From NCBI GenBank assembly GCA_032128415.1, contig JAQBGW010000036.1, positions 1-9,559 on the forward strand: a DNA stretch of 9,559 nucleotides. The letters run 5' to 3'. Of this stretch, positions 1 through 5,936 are shown in pieces (the stretch's first letter is position 1; the number at the start of each line of letters is the position of its first letter). The notes under the pieces were generated by a model. It had not been told where the DNA came from. It searched no databases and was given only the letters and a program-made list of their open reading frames with translations. Position numbers and translations under genes: made by a program. This stretch comes from Ga0077527 sp032128415 (GTDB lineage Bacteria > Pseudomonadota > Gammaproteobacteria > Burkholderiales > SG8-41).

Positions 1-826
1 CCTGCTGCAGGTCCTGCATGTTGGCCGCCGATGCCCCCCTGAAGGCGTAGATCGACTGATCGTCATCTCCGACCGCAAAGATCGCGTTGTCCTTGCCGGC
101 CAACAGCCGCAGCCACTGGTATTGCAGGCGGTTGGTGTCCTGGAATTCATCGACGAGGATGTGGCGGAAACGGCTGACATAGTGCTCGCGCAGCCCTTCA
201 TTGCGCGACAGCAATTCGTACGAACGCAGCAGCAGTTCCGCGAAATCGACCACACCTTCACGCTGGCACTGACGGTCGTAGGCGGCGTAGAACTCCACCA
301 TGTTTCGCGAGAAATCATCAAAAGGCTCGACCTTGTCGGCGCGTTTACCTTCTTCCTTTTGCGCCGCAATGAACCACTGCGCCTGGCGCGGCGGATAGCG
401 TTCCTCGTCGATATTCATCGCCTTCATCAGGCGCTTGACCAGCGCGAGCTGGTCCTGGGTGTCGAGAATCTGGAACAGTTGCGGCAGGTTCGCTTCACGG
501 TAATGCGCACGCAGCAGGCGATTGCACAACCCGTGGAAAGTGCCCACCCACATGCCGCGGGTGTTGATCGGCAGCATGGCCGACAGGCGGATCATCATCT
601 GCTTCGCCGCCTTGTTGGTGAAGGTGACGGCCAGCAGATTCATCGGGCTCAGCTGCCCGGTCTGGATCAACCACGCCATGCGTGTGGTCAGCACACGCGT
701 CTTGCCACTGCCGGCACCGGCGAGGATCAGCGCGGACTGGTGCGGCAGCGTGACGGCTTCGAGTTGTGGCTCGTTAAGGCCGGTGAGAAAAGCGGGGGGA
801 GCGGCGGCGGACGTGGCGGGAGTCAT
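1..826 (-). CDS. uvrD: ATP-dependent DNA helicase UvrD, N-terminal part (cut by window edge)
   Basis: Superfamily 1A 3'-5' DNA helicase of nucleotide excision and mismatch repair; it unwinds the nicked strand after UvrABC or MutHL incision. About 275 residues are visible, against roughly 720 in E. coli UvrD, and the rest lies left of the window. Seen in order: the Q-motif region (LNEPQLEAV, about 17-25), Walker A AGAGSGKT (36-43), VTFTNKAA (motif Ia), GTFHGLCNRLLRAH (motif Ib region), the Walker B/motif II DEFQDTN (from D226), and motif III GDDDQSIYAFRGA. The PPRQAQWFI and VDFAELLLRS stretches match UvrD closely, which favours it over Rep or PcrA. The ATG at 826 gives a short Ala/Pro-rich extension before the conserved region. 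An in-frame ATG at 850 would add eight residues, but it lies only two bases past a TATAAT, so 826 is preferred. The gene is divergent from leuS. Confidence 0.93.
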   Translation of the reverse strand, partial: MTPATSAAAPPAFLTGLNEPQLEAVTLPHQSALILAGAGSGKTRVLTTRMAWLIQTGQLSPMNLLAVTFTNKAAKQMMIRLSAMLPINTRGMWVGTFHGLCNRLLRAHYREANLPQLFQILDTQDQLALVKRLMKAMNIDEERYPPRQAQWFIAAQKEEGKRADKVEPFDDFSRNMVEFYAAYDRQCQREGVVDFAELLLRSYELLSRNEGLREHYVSRFRHILVDEFQDTNRLQYQWLRLLAGKDNAIFAVGDDDQSIYAFRGASAANMQDLQQ

Positions 827-851
827 TGCGTGTGGCAGATTCACCGCCATA

Positions 852-857
852 ATTATA
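852..857 (-). promoter_or_regulatory. Candidate -10 box for uvrD
   Basis: The minus strand reads a perfect TATAAT here, 25 bases upstream of the chosen uvrD ATG. A transcript would start near 845, giving a leader of about 20 nt. No convincing -35 hexamer is seen at 16-18 bp spacing (the best is GCCTTC), so this is only a candidate. Confidence 0.35.
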
Positions 858-900
858 CGCGCGGCTCTGTTGCGGAAGGCGGAGCAAAATCGGATGCGGA

Positions 901-906
901 TATAAT
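901..906 (+). promoter_or_regulatory. Candidate -10 box for the leuS-lptE-holA operon
   Basis: A perfect TATAAT on the plus strand lies 44 bases before the leuS ATG and would give a leader of about 38 nt. No good -35 hexamer is seen at the usual spacing, and there is no TG extension. It sits 43 bp from the oppositely oriented TATAAT of uvrD, so the 124-bp gap 827-950 probably holds both promoters. No clear Shine-Dalgarno sequence precedes the leuS start, and no T-box or leader-peptide attenuator is evident in this short leader. Confidence 0.35.
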
Positions 907-950
907 CACGCCTTTCCCGCCCCACCCCGGACTTCCACCCATACAGCCTC

Positions 951-3596
951 ATGCAGCAAAAATACAATCCGCAGGTCATCGAGCGCGACGCGCAGAAATT
1001 CTGGGATGACGCGCAAACTTTTCGTGCCGTCGAAAGCGGAAACAAGCCCAAGTATTACTGTCTGTCGATGTTCCCGTACCCGTCCGGGAAACTGCACATG
1101 GGACACGTGCGCAATTACACCATCGGCGATGTGCTGACGCGTTACCACCGCATGAAAGGCTACAACGTGCTGCAGCCCATGGGCTGGGACGCGTTCGGCC
1201 TGCCGGCTGAAAACGCGGCGATGGCCAACGGCGTGCCGCCGGCGAAATGGACCTACGACAACATCGCTTATATGCGGCAACAACTGAAGTCGCTTGGCTT
1301 CGCCATCGACTGGAGCCGCGAGCTCGCCACCTGCAATCCGGAGTACTACCGCTGGAATCAGTGGCTGTTCCTGCGCATGCTGGAAAAAGGCATCGCCTAC
1401 AAGAAAACGCAAGTCGTCAATTGGGATCCGGTGGATCAAACTGTGCTGGCCAACGAACAGGTCATCGACGGCCGTGGCTGGCGTACCGGCGCACCTGTGG
1501 AGAAGCGCGAAATCCCCGGTTACTACTTCGCCATCACAAAATACGCTGACGAACTGCTCTCCGCGCTAGACACGCTGCCGGGCTGGCCGGAACGCGTCAA
1601 GGCGATGCAGGCGAATTGGATCGGCAAGAGCTATGGCGTGCGCTTCGCGTTTCGATACAACTTAACTGCCGCGGCAAGCGGCGGCGCGACCCCCCCCTCT
1701 CCCGAAGGGGGAGGGGAACAAGGTCTGTTGTGGGTGTTCACCACCCGTGCCGACACCATCATGGGCGTGACCTTTGTCGCCGTCGCCGCTGAACATCAGT
1801 TGGCCACGCATGCGGCAAAAAATAATCCCAAACTCGCGGCCTTCATCGACGAATGCAAACGCGGCTCGGTGATGGAAGCCGACATGGCGACCATGGAAAA
1901 GAAAGGCATGCCGACAGGCATTTTTGTCGAGCATCCGCTGACCGCTGAAAAAATCGAGGTCTGGATCGGCAACTATGTGCTGATGGGTTATGGCGAAGGC
2001 GCGGTGATGGCGGTGCCGGCGCACGACGAACGCGATTTTTATTTCGCGAAGCAATATGGATTGCCTATTACGCAGGTCATCGACGTGACCAGCCAGAAAT
2101 TCTCGACGGACACATGGCAGGAATGGTACGCCGATAAAGAGCGTGGCGTATGCAAAAACTCAAATAAATACAACGGGTTGCAGTATTCTGCCGCAGTAGA
2201 CGCCATCGCTGCCGATCTCGCCGCTAAAAACCTAGGTGAAAAACAGGTGCTCTACCGCTTGCGCGACTGGGGCGTCTCGCGCCAGCGCTACTGGGGCTGC
2301 CCGATTCCGATCATTCATTGCTCCAACTGTGGCGACGTGCCAGTGCCGGACAAAGACCTGCCGGTGGTGTTACCCGAAGACTGCGTGCCCGACGGCAGCG
2401 GCAATCCGCTCGCCAAACGCGCGGATTTCGTCAACTGTGCCTGCCCGAAGTGCGGCAAGCCGGCGCAGCGCGAAACCGACACCATGGACACCTTCGTCGA
2501 TTCGTCCTGGTATTACCTGCGCTACGCCTGCGCCGACAACGCCAGCGCGATGGTCGATGAGCGCGTCAACTACTGGCTGCCCGCCGACCAGTACATCGGC
2601 GGCATCGAACACGCCATCCTGCACCTGCTCTACTCGCGTTTCTGGAGCAAGGTCATGCGCGACCTGCAACTGATCAAGCTCGACGAGCCGTTCAAAAACC
2701 TGCTGACGCAGGGCATGGTGCTGAACGAAATTTACTTCCGAAAACCCGAGAGCGGCCGCATTACCTACTACAACCCCGCGGAGGTTGATGTCGCCGTCGA
2801 CGATAAGGGCAACCGTGGCAACGCAACGCTGCGCGCCGACGGCCAGCCGGTCGAATCCGGCGGCATCGGCACCATGTCCAAATCCAAAAACAACGGCGTC
2901 GATCCGCAATCGCTGATTGAGGATTACGGTGCAGACATCGCGCGTTTTTACATGATGTTCACCGCGCCGCCGGAGCAGACGCTGGAATGGTCGGATGCCA
3001 GCGTCGAGGGCGCGGCGCGCTTTCTGCGCCGGGTGTGGACGCTGGGCTACGAAGTGGCGCAACGCGGCAACACCGCTGCGCCGGGCACTACCCTGTCCGC
3101 ACCGCTCGCCGCGGCACGCCGCGAAATTCATGCGGTACTGAAACAGGCCAATTACGATCTCGGTCGCCATCAGTTCAACACCGTCGCCTCGGCCGGTATG
3201 AAAATGCTCAATGCGCTGGAAGGCGTGCTCAAAGGCAGCCCTGATGTCACTGCCGATATCGTGTTGCGTGAAGGCTTGTCCGTCCTGCTGCGCGTGCTAT
3301 CCCCCATCACCCCGCACATCGCCCACCAGTTGTGGCGCGACCTGGGTTACGGCGATGACATCCTCGCCGCGCCGTGGCCGGAGCCCGATGCCGCCGCACT
3401 GATCGAAGACGAAATCGAACTCGTCGTTCAGGTCAACGGCAAGAAGCGCGCCGACGTGCGTGTACCGCGTGTCGCCGACAAACCTGCGATCGAAGCACTG
3501 GTACTGGCGCATGCCGAAGTGCAGAAATTTGTCGCCGGCCAGCCGGTCAAAAAAATTATCATCGTGCCGGGGCGTCTGGTGAACGTGGTAATCTGA
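951..3596 (+). CDS. leuS: Leucyl-tRNA synthetase
   Basis: Class Ia aminoacyl-tRNA synthetase that charges tRNA-Leu in the cytoplasm and edits mischarged products. It has 881 residues against 860 in E. coli. The ATP site begins with PYPSGKLHMGH (HIGH motif, H49-H52). The CP1 editing domain follows, with TTRADTIMG (about 264-272) and GAVMAVPAHDERD. A zinc-binding pattern uses C457, C460, C496/C498 and C501. TMDTFVDSSWYYLRY belongs to the catalytic core. The KMSKS loop reads T-MSKSKNNG (M642), with Thr in place of the first Lys. The anticodon-binding and C-terminal domains end in KKIIIVPGRLVNVVI, as in the family. Most of the extra length is an insertion of about 17 residues near 244-258, encoded by a GC-rich palindrome (see separate entry). 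The ATG at 951 matches the family N-terminus (MQxxYNPxxIE). It is probably first in the operon with lptE and holA. Confidence 0.98.
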   Translation: MQQKYNPQVIERDAQKFWDDAQTFRAVESGNKPKYYCLSMFPYPSGKLHMGHVRNYTIGDVLTRYHRMKGYNVLQPMGWDAFGLPAENAAMANGVPPAKWTYDNIAYMRQQLKSLGFAIDWSRELATCNPEYYRWNQWLFLRMLEKGIAYKKTQVVNWDPVDQTVLANEQVIDGRGWRTGAPVEKREIPGYYFAITKYADELLSALDTLPGWPERVKAMQANWIGKSYGVRFAFRYNLTAAASGGATPPSPEGGGEQGLLWVFTTRADTIMGVTFVAVAAEHQLATHAAKNNPKLAAFIDECKRGSVMEADMATMEKKGMPTGIFVEHPLTAEKIEVWIGNYVLMGYGEGAVMAVPAHDERDFYFAKQYGLPITQVIDVTSQKFSTDTWQEWYADKERGVCKNSNKYNGLQYSAAVDAIAADLAAKNLGEKQVLYRLRDWGVSRQRYWGCPIPIIHCSNCGDVPVPDKDLPVVLPEDCVPDGSGNPLAKRADFVNCACPKCGKPAQRETDTMDTFVDSSWYYLRYACADNASAMVDERVNYWLPADQYIGGIEHAILHLLYSRFWSKVMRDLQLIKLDEPFKNLLTQGMVLNEIYFRKPESGRITYYNPAEVDVAVDDKGNRGNATLRADGQPVESGGIGTMSKSKNNGVDPQSLIEDYGADIARFYMMFTAPPEQTLEWSDASVEGAARFLRRVWTLGYEVAQRGNTAAPGTTLSAPLAAARREIHAVLKQANYDLGRHQFNTVASAGMKMLNALEGVLKGSPDVTADIVLREGLSVLLRVLSPITPHIAHQLWRDLGYGDDILAAPWPEPDAAALIEDEIELVVQVNGKKRADVRVPRVADKPAIEALVLAHAEVQKFVAGQPVKKIIIVPGRLVNVVI
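1694..1716 (+). repeat. GC-rich palindrome embedded in frame in leuS
   Basis: Bases 1694-1703 pair with 1707-1716 around a GAA loop, giving a 10-bp stem of C/T against G/A with one T-G wobble. It follows a run of C and is read as T-P-P-S-P-E-G-G-G-E within the LeuRS editing domain. The composition resembles intergenic CCCTCTCCC/GGGAGAGGG palindromes seen in many proteobacteria (from memory, not searched). The E. coli protein has about 8 residues where this one has about 25, so it looks like an in-frame insertion. Confidence 0.6.
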
Positions 3597-3602
3597 AACA
3601 GC

Positions 3603-4106
3603 ATGAAAACACTGCCTCTCCTCTGTGGCGCCCTGCTCTGCACCCTGCTATCGAGCTGCGGATTCCAGTTGCGCGGTGCGACAAACCTGCCCTTTGACAC
3701 ACTGTACATACAGGCGCCGGTCGGATCTCAGTTTGCAATACAGTTCAAGCGCGTGGTGCTCGCGGGCAGCGGCACCCAAGTCGTCAACACCCTCAAGGAA
3801 GCCGCCGCTACGCTGGTCGTGGTCACCGAACTGCGCGAGAAAAACATCCTGTCGCTGTCTGGCGGCGGTCGCGTGCGGGAATTCCAGTTACGCTACCGGC
3901 TGTCGTACCGCATGCTCGACAAGAACGCGGTTGAAACTCTGCCGGTCGCCGAAATCCTGCTGACCCGCGATTTTTCATTCGACGACCAGGACACGCTGTC
4001 CAAGGAATCGGAAGAGGCGCTGCTGTTCCGCGACATGCAAAACGATGCCGTGTACCAACTGGTACGACGGCTGCAGGTCGTGCGCCTGGCGCCGCCGGCA
4101 GAGTAG
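3603..4106 (+). CDS. lptE: LPS-assembly lipoprotein LptE
   Basis: Outer-membrane lipoprotein that plugs the LptD barrel and helps place lipopolysaccharide in the outer leaflet. It has 167 residues. The N-terminus is a type II signal peptide: M-K-T, a hydrophobic stretch LPLLCGALLCTLL, then the lipobox L16-S-S-C19, with the mature protein starting at Cys19 followed by GFQLRG, the usual LptE beginning. The LP-F-TLYIQAP stretch and a C-terminal LVRRLQVV helix also fit the family. It starts six bases after the leuS stop with only a weak ribosome binding site, so translation coupled to leuS is likely. The order leuS-lptE-holA is conserved from E. coli (where lptE was called rlpB) to Betaproteobacteria, and this supports the call because LptE sequences diverge strongly. 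Confidence 0.93.
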   Translation: MKTLPLLCGALLCTLLSSCGFQLRGATNLPFDTLYIQAPVGSQFAIQFKRVVLAGSGTQVVNTLKEAAATLVVVTELREKNILSLSGGGRVREFQLRYRLSYRMLDKNAVETLPVAEILLTRDFSFDDQDTLSKESEEALLFRDMQNDAVYQLVRRLQVVRLAPPAE

Positions 4107-4167
4107 TCCGTCTGCGATAAACCGCTTGTCGTAAGCCGTCGCATTCTGCGGTAGCATAAGCACACCG

Positions 4168-5250
4168 ATGCGCCTGCCTTCCGAACAACTCTCTGCCCAC
4201 CTCGCGCGGGAACTCAAACCCCTCTACACGGTATTCGGCAACGAGCCCCTGCTTGCGCTCGAAGCCAGCGACCGCATCCGCGCCAAAGCGCGCGCTGAGG
4301 GTTATACCGAACGTGAAGTATTGACTGTCGATGCCGGATTCAAATGGAATCAGCTTGCGCTTGCCGGCAATTCGCAGTCGCTGTTTGCCACGCAAAAATT
4401 GCTCGAGCTGCGCATTCCCACCGGCAAGCCCGGCAAGGAAGGCGGCGAAGCGCTGCAGTCCTATTGCCAGTCGCTGCCGCCGGACACCGTGACGCTGGTG
4501 TACGTGCCCGATCTCGACTGGCGCAGCCAGAAATCCGCCTGGTTCGAAGCGCTGGCACAACACGGCATAGCAGTAGAAGCCAAAGCGGTGCTGCGCAGGG
4601 CGATGCCGCAATGGATCGCCGGCAGACTCAAGGATCAGCAACAGGAAGCCGATGCGGCAACGCTGGATTTCATCGCCGATCGCGTTGAAGGCAATTTGCT
4701 GGCGGCGCATCAGGAAGTACAAAAGCTGGCGTTGCTGTTCCCCGCCGGCCCCATCAATTTCGATCAGGTGCGCGAGGCTGTGCTCGATGTTGCGCGCTAC
4801 GACGTGTTCAACCTCGGCGAAATCATGCTCGAAGGCGATCCGCTGCGCGTTTCACGCGTGCTCGACGGCCTCAAGGGCGAGGGTACCGCAGCACCGCTGG
4901 TGCTGTGGTCGCTCGCCGAGGAAATCCGCGCCATTGGCAAAATCCTCACCGGCGTCAATGCCGGCAAACCGGCTTCCATGATGCTGCGCGAGGCGCGCAT
5001 CTGGGGGCCGGTGCACCAGAGCGCCATGCAGAACAACCTGCGGCGCTACACGCTGGCGCAGGTCACCGAAGCACTGCGCCACGCCGCAGTGATCGACCGC
5101 ATCGTCAAGGGTCTGATCCGCGGCGACATGTGGGATGAATTGCTGCAACTCGCGCTGCGGTTTGCGCGTAACAACCCCGGCGTGGTCAAGGCACAGGCGG
5201 GGCGGCGGGCTATGCCGGCGGCGTTTGCGACGCACCCGGCGTTGTTTTAG
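4168..5250 (+). CDS. holA: DNA polymerase III subunit delta
   Basis: The delta subunit of the clamp loader, which opens the beta sliding clamp and works with gamma/tau and delta-prime. It has 360 residues (343 in E. coli). It starts with the family pattern L-A-R-E-L-K-P-L-Y-T-V-F-G-N-E-P-L-L (about 12-29), where delta has a degenerate AAA+ domain without a working Walker A. AMPQWIAGRL and VEGNLLAAHQEVQKLALLF are typical of the second AAA+ domain, and the C-terminal helical domain has PLVLWSLAEEIR and a region of basic helices. The last 25 or so residues (from NNPGVVK) go beyond the E. coli length. A 61-bp gap separates it from lptE. No strong promoter is seen there, so co-transcription is likely. 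No strong Shine-Dalgarno precedes the ATG. Confidence 0.95.
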   Translation: MRLPSEQLSAHLARELKPLYTVFGNEPLLALEASDRIRAKARAEGYTEREVLTVDAGFKWNQLALAGNSQSLFATQKLLELRIPTGKPGKEGGEALQSYCQSLPPDTVTLVYVPDLDWRSQKSAWFEALAQHGIAVEAKAVLRRAMPQWIAGRLKDQQQEADAATLDFIADRVEGNLLAAHQEVQKLALLFPAGPINFDQVREAVLDVARYDVFNLGEIMLEGDPLRVSRVLDGLKGEGTAAPLVLWSLAEEIRAIGKILTGVNAGKPASMMLREARIWGPVHQSAMQNNLRRYTLAQVTEALRHAAVIDRIVKGLIRGDMWDELLQLALRFARNNPGVVKAQAGRRAMPAAFATHPALF

Positions 5251-5307
5251 CTCTCTTTGGTTTAAGCAGAGTCAAATGCAACTTCGCCGGGGGTAGCCCG
5301 GCCGCTA

Positions 5308-5339
5308 GTTACTTTTCTTGTCTTGCCAAGAAAAGTAAC
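5308..5339. repeat. Left terminal hairpin of the element
   Basis: Perfect 13-bp stem, GTTACTTTTCTTG (5308-5320) pairing with 5327-5339, with the 6-base loop TCTTGC. It lies inside the left terminal inverted repeat. The T-rich arm comes first and no T tract follows the stem, so it is not a canonical Rho-independent terminator for holA. Confidence 0.85.
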
Positions 5340-5682
5340 CAAAAGAAGTCGCCCCCGGTTTGCCGGTCCTTCGGACTTCCCTGCGCTGCTCATTGCACCG
5401 GGCGGCTGCGCAACTCGCGCACCGGCTCCACGATTGCATCCAGTCGGGGCGGGTATGCACATCTCTTCAGGGCAGGTTCGCGCGCTCGCACAGTGCTCGC
5501 CGACGGCCCCCGGTGCAATTCCGCTGCTCGGCGGCGCACAGGGGATTAACCCCAACAACATGGGTTTGCGATCCACATCACATCACTATTCCCACCGCAG
5601 CATGCCACCAGTTTTGAATTCCCCTTATGAGCCGCCGAGCAGCGCAGCCAGGCCGGGGGCAGTCGGCGAGGACTGTCTGAGT

Positions 5683-5703
5683 CCTTGCCGCAGAGCGGCA
5701 AGG
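5683..5703. repeat. Internal hairpin of the element core
   Basis: CCTTGCCGC (5683-5691) pairs perfectly with GCGGCAAGG (5695-5703) around the loop AGA. A shorter stem, GGACT (5670-5674) with AGTCC (5680-5684), overlaps its left base, so the two folds would be mutually exclusive. No T run follows it. Confidence 0.7.
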
Positions 5704-5810
5704 GCGAGTTGCGCGCCCCGAAGGAAGTCACCTTGGGTGGCAGCCGCCCGGCTTGGCGAGCAGCACAGGGCAGCCCGCAGGGCCGGCGAATCAGGGGCCG
5801 CCTTCTTTTA

Positions 5811-5842
5811 ATTACTTTTCTTGGCGGAGCAAGAAAAGTAAT
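5811..5842. repeat. Right terminal hairpin of the element
   Basis: Perfect 13-bp stem, ATTACTTTTCTTG (5811-5823) pairing with 5830-5842, with the loop GCGGAG. It is the inverted partner of the left hairpin. Its outermost pair is A-T where the left copy has G-C, a paired change that keeps the stem intact. Confidence 0.85.
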
Positions 5843-5920
5843 CAGCGGCCGGGCTGCCCCCGGCGACCTTTCTTGGTTTAAAGATCGCGGGCAACCTCCC
5901 GGAGCGAGCGTGTCACCACC

Positions 5921-5929
5921 TGCTAAAAT
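5921..5929 (+). promoter_or_regulatory. Extended -10 promoter for proA, likely leaderless
   Basis: The sequence TGCTAAAAT contains a TGn extension and the -10 hexamer TAAAAT (5924-5929). The expected start, about seven bases downstream, falls at 5936-5937, on the A of the proA ATG. No Shine-Dalgarno sequence is visible before that ATG, which fits a leaderless message. No -35 hexamer is seen, which extended -10 promoters can tolerate. It lies outside the repeat element. Confidence 0.45.
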
Positions 5930-5936
5930 CCCCCTC

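Larger units (their letters stand above)
5284..5866. mobile_element. MITE-like non-coding element with 65-bp terminal inverted repeats
   Basis: The ends 5284-5348 and 5802-5866 are inverted copies matching at 56 of 65 positions; both begin TCGCCGGGGG. Each end contains a 13-bp perfect hairpin. The core carries more inverted repeats: ATTGCACCGGG (5392-5402) against its complement at 5509-5519, a 14-bp pair 5522-5535/5631-5644, and a 9-bp-stem hairpin at 5683-5703. No reading frame inside resembles a protein or transposase. It fills most of the holA-proA gap, whereas these genes are normally close together in Betaproteobacteria. Similar repeats with GTTACTTTTCTT.../...AAGAAAAGTAAC ends recur in beta- and gammaproteobacterial genomes and are often annotated as spurious hypothetical proteins (recollection, not searched). 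How it moves is unknown. It may also act as structured RNA when read through from holA. Confidence 0.72.

Noticed and set aside
122..1009. 295-codon open frame on the plus strand at the left end
   Set aside because: It lies antisense to uvrD, whose helicase motifs are unmistakable, and overlaps the start of leuS. High GC content explains the open frame.
2370..3170. 266-codon open frame on the minus strand within leuS
   Set aside because: It is antisense to conserved LeuRS sequence, has no plausible start context and resembles no known product.
3823..4722. 299-codon open frame on the minus strand
   Set aside because: It runs antisense across lptE and holA, both supported by motifs and conserved order.
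5308..5339. Left element hairpin as a Rho-independent terminator of holA
   Set aside because: No T run follows the stem, and an inverted copy occurs at the other end of the element, so it is better explained as part of the repeat.
5323..5811. 162-codon frame, and overlapping minus-strand frames, in the holA-proA gap
   Set aside because: They lie within the inverted-repeat element, are built from its hairpins and have no protein-like pattern. Such frames are typical spurious hypothetical calls in repeats.
5685..5936. 84-residue N-terminal extension of ProA from a TTG
   Set aside because: It would be encoded by the repeat element, and the family length and N-terminus are reproduced exactly from the ATG at 5937.
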